28,366 nt of DNA from JANJTY01 sp038257155 (GTDB lineage: Bacteria; Pseudomonadota; Gammaproteobacteria; Xanthomonadales; Xanthomonadaceae): NCBI GenBank assembly GCA_038257155.1, contig JBBSJP010000057.1, forward strand, positions 1-28,366, given 5' to 3'. The position numbers were made by a program, and so were the translations under genes. Position 1 is the first letter of the stretch. Each line of letters starts with the position of its first letter. Below, piece after piece: positions 15,903-23,932 of the stretch. Under the pieces are notes generated by a model that worked only from the letters and a program-made list of their open reading frames with translations, was not told where the DNA came from and made no database searches.

Positions 15903-17006
15903 ATGCCTCCAGCCAATACCGGGGCAGACTCGCATGCGGCGACGCTTCCGCCCTGGGCGGAAGCCGACGTCGCAACGCGCCGTGCCTTGTTGACCGAAAT
16001 TCTCGCGCGAATCTCGCGCGAAGCCCTGCAGGGTGAAAGCCTCGACGCCGTGCTGCAGGCGATCTGCGACTGCCTGGTTCGCCAGTTGCCGGTGACGATC
16101 GCCAGCATCATCCTGCTCAGCGAAGACGGGCACCAGTTCGTGCAGGAAGTCTGGGCCGGCGAGGTGGATCTGGACATGCCGGGCGCGATGCCGTGGTCCG
16201 TCGAGGTCGGCGTGGCCGGTCGCTGTGCGCGCAGTGGTGTGGCGCAACTGATTACCGACGTGCTGAGCGATCCCGACTACATTGTCGGCAACAGCAAGGT
16301 GCGGGCCGAGTACCTGGTGCCGATCCGCCATCGCGATCGGCTGCACGGGGTGCTCAACATAGAGAGCACGCGCGCCGACTTTTTCACTGGTGAAGCGTGT
16401 GCGGTATTCGACGCCATTGCTGATCAGATCGCGGGTGCCATCCACCTGGCGCGCCTGGCGCGCGAGCTGGAGCATGCCAATCGTCGTCTGAAGACCCTGT
16501 CGATGAGCGACGGCCTGACTGGCATCGCCAATCGACGCCGTTTCGACGCGCGCCTCGGGGAAGCCTGGCAGCATGCCATTGACGAGCAGGGCTGGCTGGC
16601 ACTGTTGCTGATCGACGCGGACTGTTTCAAGCCGCTGAATGACGCGCACGGCCACCTGTACGGCGATGAATGCCTGCGCGAACTGGCGCGCCTCTGCGCC
16701 GAGGCCTGTGTCGACGACAAGGACCTGGCAGCACGCTACGGCGGCGAAGAAATGGTGCTGCTGCTGCCCGGGCGCAACCTGCGCGCGGCGCGGCGTGAGG
16801 CGGAAGTCTTGCGGCGTCGCATCGCGGCAGCGGCCTTGCCACACAAGGCCTCGCACGTGGCCGACAGCGTGACGGTCAGCATCGGCGCCAGCGCGATGTG
16901 CCCGCAGATTGGAGAACCTGCCGAGAACCTGTTGCGCAGCGCCGATCGCGCGCGCTATCTGGCCAAGCGGCGAGGTCGCAACCGGGTGATTGCAAGAAGC
17001 CGCTGA
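15903..17006 (+). CDS. GAF-domain diguanylate cyclase
   Basis: Predicted cytoplasmic enzyme making cyclic di-GMP from two GTP. The 367-residue product has a GAF-type sensory domain at about residues 30-185 (SIILLSEDG, GVAGRCARSGVAQLITDV, LVPIRHRDRLHGVLNIES) and a GGDEF domain from LSMSDGLTGIANRRRFD (about 199) to the end. The active-site loop is GGEEM at 280-284, within the accepted GG(D/E)E(F/M) range, and DADCFKPLND carries the metal-binding Asp. The RxxD inhibitory site is missing (DDKD stands at that place). ATG 15903 is preferred over one 21 bases upstream because AGGAAGGGGG lies just before it. The ligand of the GAF domain is not predictable. Confidence 0.92.
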   Translation: MPPANTGADSHAATLPPWAEADVATRRALLTEILARISREALQGESLDAVLQAICDCLVRQLPVTIASIILLSEDGHQFVQEVWAGEVDLDMPGAMPWSVEVGVAGRCARSGVAQLITDVLSDPDYIVGNSKVRAEYLVPIRHRDRLHGVLNIESTRADFFTGEACAVFDAIADQIAGAIHLARLARELEHANRRLKTLSMSDGLTGIANRRRFDARLGEAWQHAIDEQGWLALLLIDADCFKPLNDAHGHLYGDECLRELARLCAEACVDDKDLAARYGGEEMVLLLPGRNLRAARREAEVLRRRIAAAALPHKASHVADSVTVSIGASAMCPQIGEPAENLLRSADRARYLAKRRGRNRVIARSR

Positions 17007-17167
17007 TCGAGACGATCCGCCGCAGGCCGCGTATGGGGATCCACCTGCTGCTCGGAGCTTGCGTGAGCCCCGGATGTTCAGCCTCCCGTCGATCGCAAAC
17101 GCTGGTACATTTGCCAAGGTCCCCGCAAGTCATGATGATGCGTGCTGGCAAGGAGGAGAACCCGGGC

Positions 17168-17581
17168 ATGCGCGGAGCAGGCGGCACCGAAGGTGGCATC
17201 GGACTGTTTCTGCTCGGCTTCTGCTGCGCGGTCGCGGGCGGCTGGCTGCTGATGAATCAGGTGACCGTTGGTGGTCACTACTGGTCCTTCTATGGCTACA
17301 ACAGTTTCGGTCTGTCGCTGATTCCCTTCATGGCCGGCACCGGCCTGCTGTTCTTCAACGGCAAGTCCGTGCTGGGCTGGCTCTTGCTGATTGCCGGTCT
17401 GGTCATCATCCTGGCGGGCGTGCTGATGAACCTGCGCATCTACTTCCAGCCGACCAGCCTGTTCAATACCCTGATGATGCTGGCGCTGCTGGCCGGTGGC
17501 ATCGGCCTGATCGCGCGCGCCCTGCGTGGCGCCGATGCGGCATTGAATTCGGCCGAAAGGCCCAAGCAGCAGGGTTCCTAG
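17168..17581 (+). CDS. Small four-helix membrane protein
   Basis: I do not recognise the family. The 137-residue product has four hydrophobic segments (about GLFLLGFCCAVAGGWLLM, FGLSLIPFMAGTGLLFF, LGWLLLIAGLVIILAGVLM and LMMLALLAGGIGLIARAL) and a short polar C-terminus, and should lie in the inner membrane. An optimal AGGAGGAG at 17151-17158 positions the start at ATG 17168; upstream in-frame ATGs at 17131-17137 would place that site inside the coding region. It lies 161 bases after the diguanylate cyclase and converges with the DUF3297 gene, 14 bases apart. Confidence 0.78.
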   Translation: MRGAGGTEGGIGLFLLGFCCAVAGGWLLMNQVTVGGHYWSFYGYNSFGLSLIPFMAGTGLLFFNGKSVLGWLLLIAGLVIILAGVLMNLRIYFQPTSLFNTLMMLALLAGGIGLIARALRGADAALNSAERPKQQGS

Positions 17582-17595
17582 TCGAACAGCCTGGC

Positions 17596-17838
17596 CTATT
17601 CGTCCTCGCCCAGGAATGGCTCAACCGTGCCCTTGACCTTCACCGTCATCGGCATGCCCCGACGGTCCAGAGCCCTGCCGGCCGGTACCCGGATCCAGCC
17701 TTCGCTGACGCAGTATTCCTCGACATTGGTGCGCTCCTTGCCGTTGAAGCGGATGCGCACGCCACGCTCGAGCAATTCGGCATCGTGATGCGGGCTGCGC
17801 GGATCATTGGAGAGTCGGTCAGGGAGGCTGTCGGTCAT
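17596..17838 (-). CDS. DUF3297 family protein
   Basis: The 80-residue product begins MTDSLPDRLSNDPRSPHHD and contains RGVRIRFNGKERTNVEEYCVSEGWIRVPAG and KVKGTVEPFLG, the consensus of DUF3297, a small cytoplasmic family widespread in proteobacteria and without known function. The start at 17838 agrees with that consensus; an in-frame upstream methionine adds 14 residues not conserved in the family. It is divergent from the YbjN-like gene. Confidence 0.9.
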   Translation of the reverse strand: MTDSLPDRLSNDPRSPHHDAELLERGVRIRFNGKERTNVEEYCVSEGWIRVPAGRALDRRGMPMTVKVKGTVEPFLGEDE

Positions 17839-17985
17839 CACGGTTTGTCTAGAACGGCGGAAATCGCACGGGGTCGGCAAGGATACGCCGCTCCCTGCGT
17901 CTACCCAAGTGGTTGGGGGGTGCTTTACCGGACACCGGCTTCGCGCGAGGATGTGCAGGCTGTCATCACTATCGGGGAGTCCGCC

Positions 17986-18426
17986 ATGTCACTGCGTTTG
18001 GTCTTTGCACTCGCTGTTGCACTGCTGTTCGCCGCACCGGCCTGGAGCCAGGCCTCGGTTGAGAGTCTCGACGGAGCACGCGTGCAGAGCATGCTCGGCG
18101 ACCTCGGCTTTACCGGATCAGAACTGGACGCCGATGATGATGTCATCGTGCGCATGCAGGGTTACCGGGTGTTGATCCTGGTCGGCAGCAACAAGGGCAC
18201 CAGCCTGATGGCGCGCTTCGCAGTCAGCGGCAGCAAGGCCACCCTGGCCTCGATGAACGAGTGGAACCGCACCAAGCAGTACAGCCGGGCCTTTCTCGAT
18301 GCCGATGGCGATCCCGTGCTGGAGAGCGATCTGGACCTCGAAGGCGGTGTCAGCGAAGCCCGGATCAAGGATTTCCTGCGCACCTACAACGACTCGCTAC
18401 GCCTGTTCCTCAACGAAATCCAGTAG
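17986..18426 (+). CDS. Secreted YbjN-domain protein
   Basis: The 146-residue product has an N-terminal signal peptide (MSLRLVFALAVALLFAAPAWSQA), then a single small alpha/beta domain of YbjN type: VQSMLGDLGFTGSELDADDDVIVRMQGYRVLILVG, followed by MNEWNRTKQYSRAFLDADGDPVLESDLDLEGGVSEARIKDFL. The MNEWN..KRF/YSRA motif is characteristic of this group. It should be periplasmic. GGGGAG stands 8 bases before ATG 17986. YbjN-like domains are linked to type III chaperone folds and stress phenotypes in E. coli, but the job of these secreted versions is unknown. Confidence 0.85.
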   Translation: MSLRLVFALAVALLFAAPAWSQASVESLDGARVQSMLGDLGFTGSELDADDDVIVRMQGYRVLILVGSNKGTSLMARFAVSGSKATLASMNEWNRTKQYSRAFLDADGDPVLESDLDLEGGVSEARIKDFLRTYNDSLRLFLNEIQ

Positions 18427-18432
18427 CGCGTC

Positions 18433-18448
18433 GCGCCGGCTTCGGCGC
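18433..18448 (+). terminator. GC hairpin after the YbjN-like gene
   Basis: GCGCCG (18433-18438) pairs with CGGCGC (18443-18448) around GCTT, 6 bases after the stop. No T-run follows, so this is a weak terminator candidate. Confidence 0.35.
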
Positions 18449-18477
18449 AGAAAGCCAGGTACCCGGAAATGCACCAA

Positions 18478-18498
18478 CCCGCGTCAGCGTGACGCGGG
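18478..18498. terminator. Bidirectional hairpin between convergent genes
   Basis: CCCGCGTCA (18478-18486) and TGACGCGGG (18490-18498) form a perfect 9-bp stem with a GCG loop. It overlaps the stop codon (18484-18486) of the minus-strand lipoprotein gene and lies 52 bases past the stop of the YbjN-like gene, so it may stop transcription from both sides. No T-tract is present. Confidence 0.45.
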
Positions 18499-19035
18499 GA
18501 ACTCGCGTGCTACCCAGCTATCGATCATCAGCTTTTCGTGCTGCAGGAAATCGCGCCCGTGGCGAATTACCTGGCGCGACAGATAGCCCGGGTCGCGCAG
18601 TCGATGCTCGGTCTGGCCAGGCCGGCTTCCGTCGGCCGCGGTGCGATCAATGCGCAGATCGATACTCGGCGGATAGATGTCACGCAACACACGCACATCG
18701 CTCAGCGTGGCCCCGTGCAAATCCTCGAATGCCCCGGCCAGCGCCACGTCTTCGACATGGATGCTGACCTGCTGGCCCTCGCCGAGGCGTGCGGCCACGC
18801 TGCGGCGCAGATACTGGGCAAGCCGCACCATCCAGTCCTCGGGCTCCACCTGGTTGCGGAATCCCTGGCTGCGGTGGCGCTCGGAAAAGCCGGCCGGATC
18901 ATCCCAGCTGACCGAAACCGGGCCGTCGGACGGCAAGGAAAACGACGCTTTGCCACCCGACGGGTCACGCGGAGTCGCACAGGCAGCGAGCAGGAAAACG
19001 GTCGCCAATAGCGTAGCGCGGAGCGGGAACGTCAT
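18484..19035 (-). CDS. DUF3016 domain lipoprotein
   Basis: The 183-residue product has a lipoprotein signal (MTFPLRATLLATVFLLAAC, lipobox LLAAC) and then a DUF3016 pattern: VSVSWDDPAGFSE, a helical region WMVRLAQYLRRSVAARLGEGQQVSIHVEDVALAGAFE, and DVRVLRDIYPPSIDLRI. Members are periplasmic or outer-membrane-anchored proteins of unknown function in gammaproteobacteria. ATG 19035 has GAGGTGG upstream and starts exactly at the signal peptide. It lies 100 bases downstream of the barrel protein on the same strand. Confidence 0.85.
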   Translation of the reverse strand: MTFPLRATLLATVFLLAACATPRDPSGGKASFSLPSDGPVSVSWDDPAGFSERHRSQGFRNQVEPEDWMVRLAQYLRRSVAARLGEGQQVSIHVEDVALAGAFEDLHGATLSDVRVLRDIYPPSIDLRIDRTAADGSRPGQTEHRLRDPGYLSRQVIRHGRDFLQHEKLMIDSWVAREFPASR

Positions 19036-19135
19036 GGTGCCACCTCGGTCTGGGACCTGTAAGCGGATATTCTGCGCCCGCCCGGGTCTCCACGCGATCA
19101 GCCGCTGCGCGCCCATGCAAGCACGGTTCAGGTGC

Positions 19136-20314
19136 TCAGAGCTTGTACTCCACACTCAGCCAGATCTTGTCGACATCGACGGCAAAGCCGCTTGATTCGT
19201 ATCGCGCGGCCTTCAACAGCAGACTCCACTGCTTGCCGAAGCTGCGCCCGAACGAGGCATCCCATTCCCGACCGTAGCCTGCGCCACCGCGATCAGCGCG
19301 AAACTCGTGCCAGATAACGGCGGCATTCCAGTCCCCAAAGCCGCGCTTCCAGCCCAGGTACAGATCCTGCAGCCCGTTGCCGGGCGTGGCGAGAAAGCGA
19401 TCGGCCCAGCCGTTGAAGGCGTGCAGGGTGGCAAGTGGCGTGGCGAATCCATATTGACCGTTACCACCCAGGACCTCGTGCCCGAGGCTGAAGCTGTTGC
19501 CCCGCCAGCCCAGGCTGCCCTCCAGCAGTTGATAATCGGCGCGATTGACCACGGCACCTGCGACATAGGGCCGTTGACGCGCGAACTCCACCGTGGCCTG
19601 CCAGCTCAGCGACGCACTGGCGTTGCCCTTGGCGACATAGCGAAGACCGAGATTCCTGTGCGAGGTCGCCGGCAGGCTCTGGTTCTCGATCAGGTGCAGG
19701 TAGCCGCTAAGGCTGCCCGGCCCCAGCGTCACGCTGGACGACAACAAGTGCGAATCGAGATCCCAACGCGCCTGATTCGGCTGTGGATGATCGACGCCAA
19801 AGACGCGCTGCACGCGGTCCAGATAGCTGTAGCGCAGCGTGACGCGCGGGCTCACCCGATGCGACCAATCCAGCGCGTCGAAGGTCTGCTCGTTCTGCCG
19901 CCAGCCGACATTTCCGATGAAGCGCTGGTTCTCGTGGATCAGACGCTGGCGACCGAGGGTGACGCTGTTGTCTGGGCTCGGCGCATAACGCAGCCAGGCC
20001 TGGTTGAGCTCGGTATTTTCCGGGTCGGCAACCACTGGAAAACCGGTCGCGCCGTTGGCCGTGCTGTTGAAGCGCTGGTCCAGAAGGCTGCCGGTTTGCT
20101 CGGCCTCGATCAGGGCGCTCCAGGCCTCGGCAATATGGATGCGAACCCCGAGCCTCGCGCGCAGCGTGGTGGCCTCGGCATCGCGAGCGAAGGCCGCGTC
20201 ATCGACCTGTTCGTGGCGCAAGCGAATGTCCAGCGTCGGAGTGAATCGTTGCTCTGCGTCCGCTAGACCGGACAGCGGCAGCAGTGTTGCAATCAGCAGC
20301 ACGCGCGGCAACAT
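19136..20314 (-). CDS. Outer-membrane beta-barrel protein (alginate-export-like)
   Basis: The 392-residue product has a signal peptide (MLPRVLLIATLLPLSGLADAEQ) and then alternating strand patterns with aromatic girdles throughout, ending in VDKIWLSVEYKL. LRARLGVRIHIAEAWSALIEAEQTG and VTLGRQRLIHENQRFIGNVGWRQNEQTFDAL resemble the alginate-export-like porin family (the GRQ...NQRFVG..GWRQ..QTFDA block). It would be a porin-type channel in the outer membrane; the substrate is not inferable, and alginate genes are absent. GGAG precedes ATG 20314. It is 82 bases downstream of the molybdenum-cofactor cluster on the same strand and may be read through from it. Confidence 0.85.
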   Translation of the reverse strand: MLPRVLLIATLLPLSGLADAEQRFTPTLDIRLRHEQVDDAAFARDAEATTLRARLGVRIHIAEAWSALIEAEQTGSLLDQRFNSTANGATGFPVVADPENTELNQAWLRYAPSPDNSVTLGRQRLIHENQRFIGNVGWRQNEQTFDALDWSHRVSPRVTLRYSYLDRVQRVFGVDHPQPNQARWDLDSHLLSSSVTLGPGSLSGYLHLIENQSLPATSHRNLGLRYVAKGNASASLSWQATVEFARQRPYVAGAVVNRADYQLLEGSLGWRGNSFSLGHEVLGGNGQYGFATPLATLHAFNGWADRFLATPGNGLQDLYLGWKRGFGDWNAAVIWHEFRADRGGAGYGREWDASFGRSFGKQWSLLLKAARYESSGFAVDVDKIWLSVEYKL

Positions 20315-20396
20315 GGGAATCTCCAGCAGGGAAGCTGGACAAAGTCTGCGCCCGGCGTCCTCCGCCAACCCTGATCTGGATCAGCCCGGACGCAGA

Positions 20397-20768
20397 TCAA
20401 GCCCGTCCCGGATCACCGCGCCTGATCTGTCCCACGCCGCGGCTGCGCAGGCTGTCGCGCACATCCACCTCGATCCTGACCGCAAGCATCTCGCCCTTTT
20501 CTTGCGTCAGCTGCAGACCCAGCCCGTCGCGGCAGGGCAAGCGGCCTTGATACTCGCGCAGCAGATCCATCGGCACGCGCAGCAGGAAATTGTCGGCCTG
20601 ACCCAGCAGTTCCGCAGCGGCTGCGCCGCTGTCGGCCAGGAGGGCCTGGCGCAGGCTGCCGATCGGCAAGCTGCTGCGGTTCTCGACCGTATCTCCGGCG
20701 AGCAGCCGCGCGAACTCCGCCTCCGACAGGCGCAGACGCAGGTTGTCGTCCTGCAGCTGAACTTTCAT
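20397..20768 (-). CDS. Small conserved protein coupled to moaE (DUF7009-like)
   Basis: A 123-residue soluble protein starting MKVQLQDDNLRLRLSEAEFARLLAGDTVE; the opening (MK(I/V).L.(G/D)(N/D)..RLRL...E) recalls a small uncharacterised family, DUF7009 by memory, met beside molybdopterin genes. Its ATG overlaps the moaE stop by four bases (ATGA, 20765-20768), which implies translational coupling. The C-terminus (RSRGVGQIRRGDPGRA) is basic and low in structure. The context suggests an accessory role in molybdopterin or molybdoenzyme handling, but nothing in the sequence shows a reaction. Confidence 0.72.
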   Translation of the reverse strand: MKVQLQDDNLRLRLSEAEFARLLAGDTVENRSSLPIGSLRQALLADSGAAAAELLGQADNFLLRVPMDLLREYQGRLPCRDGLGLQLTQEKGEMLAVRIEVDVRDSLRSRGVGQIRRGDPGRA

Positions 20769-21292
20769 GGCTGGGCGCTGCCAGATTTCGCCACATGGGT
20801 ATGTGACGGCTGCGCGTGGCCGTCGCTGCTTTCGTCGTGCTCGCGCACGCACAGCGAACAGCCCTCGCTCCACTGGCTGCTGCCGTCGACGTAATGTTCC
20901 TGCTTCCAGATCGGCGACTCGTGCTTGACCGCTTCGATCGCCAGGCGGCAGGCACGAAAGGCCTCGTCGCGGTGCGGCGTGCCGGCGGCTACAACCACGG
21001 CCAGATCGCCAACTGCCAGTCGCCCTTTGGCGTGCGCGATATACAACTTCAGCCGCGCGCCGACCTCGGCCTCGGCGCGTGCAGCGAACGCCTCGAAGCG
21101 GTGCAGGCAGAGTGCATCGAACAGGTCATAGCTGATGCCGGTGACGACACGACCATGGTTGTGGTCGCGGATCCGCCCGACAAACAGCGCGATGCCACCG
21201 AAGGCTGGATCGGAGACGAAGTCGAGCGCCGCCGTCGCATCGAGCCGCTCACTTGCTGCGTCGGCCACCGCAAAGTGGAAGCGCGGGTCCAT
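20765..21292 (-). CDS. moaE: Molybdopterin synthase catalytic subunit
   Basis: Large subunit that, with thiocarboxylated MoaD, converts precursor Z (cPMP) to molybdopterin by inserting the dithiolene sulfurs. Of 175 residues, the first ~145 fit the family: GGIALFVGRIRDHN, LYIAHAKGRLAVGDLAVVVAAGTPHRDEAFRACRLAIEAVKHESPIWKQEHY, which includes the conserved Arg and the two active-site Lys. The last ~25 residues (GCSLCVREHDESSDGHAQPSHTH onward) are an extra tail rich in Cys and His. It starts 2 bases after moaD and overlaps the following small gene by four. Confidence 0.94.
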   Translation of the reverse strand: MDPRFHFAVADAASERLDATAALDFVSDPAFGGIALFVGRIRDHNHGRVVTGISYDLFDALCLHRFEAFAARAEAEVGARLKLYIAHAKGRLAVGDLAVVVAAGTPHRDEAFRACRLAIEAVKHESPIWKQEHYVDGSSQWSEGCSLCVREHDESSDGHAQPSHTHVAKSGSAQP

Positions 21293-21294
21293 GC

Positions 21295-21558
21295 TCAGCC
21301 TCCGCTTACTGGCGGCAGCAGGGCCAGCTCGCGCGCGTCGCCGATGGCATCGGCATCGCGCAGGATGTCGCGCTCGCTGGCAAAGGCCGAAACCGCCAGC
21401 AGGCCGGGCCGGAAGCGCTCGCCCCAGTGCGCGCGGCCATAGGCATCGAGGGCGGCCCTTGCATCTGCGATGCGGGCGGTGTCGGGAAGCTCAAGCCGCA
21501 CTTCGCCAGCGGGTTCGAGGTCGCGGAAGGCGCCGAAGAGTTTCAGGTTCAGGGTCAT
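21295..21558 (-). CDS. moaD: Molybdopterin synthase sulfur carrier subunit
   Basis: An 87-residue ubiquitin-fold protein (MTLNLKLFGAFRDLEPAGEV...) ending in VSGG; the C-terminal Gly-Gly is adenylated and thiocarboxylated by MoeB-type enzymes before sulfur transfer in molybdopterin synthase. LALLPPVSGG is the canonical end. It is followed two bases later by moaE and preceded by a 106-base gap to moeA that holds a palindromic repeat. No moeB is present in the window. Confidence 0.93.
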   Translation of the reverse strand: MTLNLKLFGAFRDLEPAGEVRLELPDTARIADARAALDAYGRAHWGERFRPGLLAVSAFASERDILRDADAIGDARELALLPPVSGG

Positions 21559-21599
21559 TGGGTGGCCAGGGCTTGGGGCTCAGGAAAACTCGCTCGTAG

Positions 21600-21617
21600 G
21601 GTGGGCCTTGGCCCACC
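21600..21617. repeat. Palindrome between moeA and moaD
   Basis: GGTGGGCC (21600-21607), TT, GGCCCACC (21610-21617): a perfect 8-bp stem. The surrounding stretch (gtagggtgggccttggcccaccgtagcgcagcgg) looks like a common dispersed intergenic repeat of proteobacteria. It interrupts an otherwise gap-free operon and may modulate read-through between moeA and moaD. Confidence 0.6.
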
Positions 21618-21664
21618 GTAGCGCAGCGGGAGGTGCCGCATTTCGGCTTCCACGCCAGCGACGA

Positions 21665-22915
21665 TCACAGCCGCCACCCATTGGGTGGTAGCGGATACAC
21701 CTCAATCAGCGCGCCCGCTTCAACACGTTCGTCCTCCTCCCCCAGTACCGCCCAGGCGTTCGATACCAGCAAGGGAGCCATGCGGAAGGATTCCTGGCCT
21801 TCCAGTACTTCGACGCTGGCCTGGCCAGTCGGATCGATTCCCATGCGTGCCTTGGCGAACAGGCGCAGACCGGGCTTCTTGTTCCAGGCTCGGCTCAGCG
21901 GCAGACGCAGGGGCACTTCGACCGACAGGCCCTGCATCGCGCGCAGCGCGGCGGACACAAAGAAGCGCAGGCCAACGGCGGCCGAAACCGGGTTGCCAGG
22001 CAGACCGAAGAACAGCGCGCCATAGGGCAGTCGCGCGAACAGCAGTGGCTTGCCGGGGCGCATGCGCACTTTGTGAAAGAGGGTTCGCGCGCTCAGCCGC
22101 GCCAGCGCCTCAGGCACGAAGTCGAAATCACCCATCGATACCGCGCCGGTGCTTATCACCACGTCGCAGCCGCCGGCCTCGGCGCGCTGCAGCGCGGCGA
22201 TGAAGGCCTCGACGCTGTCGGTTACGGTCTCGCGCAGCACCAGTTCGGCGCCATGCGCGGGCAGGGCCGCCGCCAGGAAAGGACCGTTCGAATTGCGGAT
22301 CTGGCCGCCGGCCAGCGGCTGTGCAACATCGTCGATCAGTTCGCGGCCCGTACTGAGCACCGCCACGCGCGGACGGCGCTGAAGGCTGAGTTCGCCGATG
22401 CCGAGCGCCGCCAGCATGGCGACGGCCTCCGCGCTCAGCTGCCGGCCCGGCCCCAGCAGACGCGTGCCAAGCGTCACATCCTCGCCAGCGCGCCGGATGT
22501 GCTGATCGGGCGGCAAGTCGGCAGCGAGGCGGATACGCAGCGGGTCGCCAGCGGCATCGCGCTGCAGCACCTCGACCTGTTCGACCGGGATCACGCTGTC
22601 GCAGCCGACCGGCAGCGGCGCGCCGGTCATGATGCGCCAGGCGCCATCGATTGACCTTGCGCCAGCGTCGCCCGCGGCACTCAGGCCGCTGACCGCAAAC
22701 TCGCTGCCCGCGGGCAAGCTGCCGGCGCCGCAGTGCAGCGCAAATCCATCCATCGCCGAGTTGTCGAAGGGCGGCAGATCGGCAGCCGCCACAACCGGCT
22801 CGGCCAGCACGCGGCCCAGCGCTGCATCCAGCGCCACACGCTCGCTTGGCAACAGGGCCGACTCGGCACGGATCGCCGCCAGCGCCTCGTCGACGCCCAG
22901 CAGGGTCGCTTTCAT
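21665..22915 (-). CDS. moeA: Molybdopterin molybdenumtransferase
   Basis: Inserts molybdate into adenylylated molybdopterin, the last step of Mo-molybdopterin synthesis. The 416 residues match the family. DLPPFDNSAMDGFAL, GEDVTLGTRLLGPG, VAVLSTGRELID, IRNSNGPFLAA, VISTGAVSMGDFDFVPEAL and FGLPGNPVSAAV are signature blocks, the last two forming the MPT-binding site. Its start overlaps the stop of the moaC/moaB gene by four bases (22912-22915), so the two are translationally coupled. It ends 106 bases before moaD. Confidence 0.95.
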   Translation of the reverse strand: MKATLLGVDEALAAIRAESALLPSERVALDAALGRVLAEPVVAAADLPPFDNSAMDGFALHCGAGSLPAGSEFAVSGLSAAGDAGARSIDGAWRIMTGAPLPVGCDSVIPVEQVEVLQRDAAGDPLRIRLAADLPPDQHIRRAGEDVTLGTRLLGPGRQLSAEAVAMLAALGIGELSLQRRPRVAVLSTGRELIDDVAQPLAGGQIRNSNGPFLAAALPAHGAELVLRETVTDSVEAFIAALQRAEAGGCDVVISTGAVSMGDFDFVPEALARLSARTLFHKVRMRPGKPLLFARLPYGALFFGLPGNPVSAAVGLRFFVSAALRAMQGLSVEVPLRLPLSRAWNKKPGLRLFAKARMGIDPTGQASVEVLEGQESFRMAPLLVSNAWAVLGEEDERVEAGALIEVYPLPPNGWRL

Positions 22916-23910
22916 CCGTGGCCCTCGCCGGCAATCATCGCCAGCGCATGCGCCAGCAGCGGCGCGAGGATCTCCATGCCCTGCGCCACCGCGCGCGGGC
23001 TGCCCGGCAGGGCGATCACCAGCATGCCCTTGAACTCGACTGCCGTGGCGCGGCTCAGCCAGGCCAGTTGGGTGTGCGCTGCACTCTCGCTTCGGAAGGC
23101 TTCTCCGATACCTGGAATGGCGCGTCCGCCTAAGCTGGCCAAAGCCTCGGGCGTAAGGTCACTTGGTCCGATGCCTGTTCCACCCGTGCACAGCACCAGG
23201 CGAGTGCCCTTCGCGGCCAGCGCGCGCAGCGTCGATGCCAGGGGCTCGATGCCGTCGGGCAGGATCTCGGTTGCCGCGGTACGCGTGCCAAGTCGCTGCA
23301 AGGCATCGACCAGCACTGGGCCAGCTCGGTCTTGGTACGTACCGGCACTGGCGCGGGTACTCAGGGTCAGCACGGCGCAGTCGATGTCGTCGAGTCGCGC
23401 CAATCCACGCGGCCGGTAATGCGCCTCGGCTTCCTCGCTCATCCCAGCCGGATGCCGCCACAGGCCTTTCTTGCCGCCTTCCTTGAACAGCAGGCGGATG
23501 CCCTCGATCTGCAGCGCCGGCTCAACCGGCTTGGTCAGGTCGTAGAGTGTGAGCAGGGCGGCCGAGACGCCGGCCAGGGCTTCCATCTCGACACCCGTGC
23601 GAGCCTCGGTGGCCACTTCGCAGTAGACCCGAATCGCGTGGCGATCGGGGATTGGTTCGCAGCGTACTCGCACCAGTTCCAGCATCAGCGGATGGCAGAG
23701 CGGCATCAGGTTGGCGGCCTGCTTGGCGCCCTGCAGGCCGGCAATCTCGGCCATCACCAGGGCATCGCCCTTGGGCAGGCGGCGCTCGACGATCAGCGGA
23801 TACGCAAGCGCCCCGGCGATCAGTTCGCCGCAGGCCACGGCACGGCGCCGGGTCGGTCGCTTGCTGCGAATATCGGCCATGTGGAAGGCCGCGTTGGGAT
23901 TTTCGTGCAT
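22912..23910 (-). CDS. moaCB: Bifunctional MoaC/MoaB molybdenum-cofactor protein
   Basis: A 332-residue fusion. The N-terminal half (about 10-155) is MoaC, which with MoaA forms cyclic pyranopterin monophosphate: MADIRSKRPTRRRAV, PKGDALVMAEIAGLQGAKQAANLMPLCHPL, TGVEMEALAGVSAALLTLYDLTKPVEPALQIEGIRLLFKEGGKKG with the catalytic Lys/Asp region intact. The C-terminal half (about 180-325) is a MoaB/MogA domain that adenylylates molybdopterin: AVLTLSTRASAGTYQDRAGPVL, CTGGTGIGPSDLTPEAL, IALPGSPRAVAQGMEIL. Fused MoaC/MoaB proteins are known in several bacteria. ATG 23910 is chosen because MHENPNAAFHMADI matches the usual MoaC start; the upstream extension overlaps moaA. It lies 22 bases after moaA. 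Confidence 0.93.
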   Translation of the reverse strand: MHENPNAAFHMADIRSKRPTRRRAVACGELIAGALAYPLIVERRLPKGDALVMAEIAGLQGAKQAANLMPLCHPLMLELVRVRCEPIPDRHAIRVYCEVATEARTGVEMEALAGVSAALLTLYDLTKPVEPALQIEGIRLLFKEGGKKGLWRHPAGMSEEAEAHYRPRGLARLDDIDCAVLTLSTRASAGTYQDRAGPVLVDALQRLGTRTAATEILPDGIEPLASTLRALAAKGTRLVLCTGGTGIGPSDLTPEALASLGGRAIPGIGEAFRSESAAHTQLAWLSRATAVEFKGMLVIALPGSPRAVAQGMEILAPLLAHALAMIAGEGHG

Positions 23911-23932
23911 GGATGTACGGTCCGCCGTTTGC

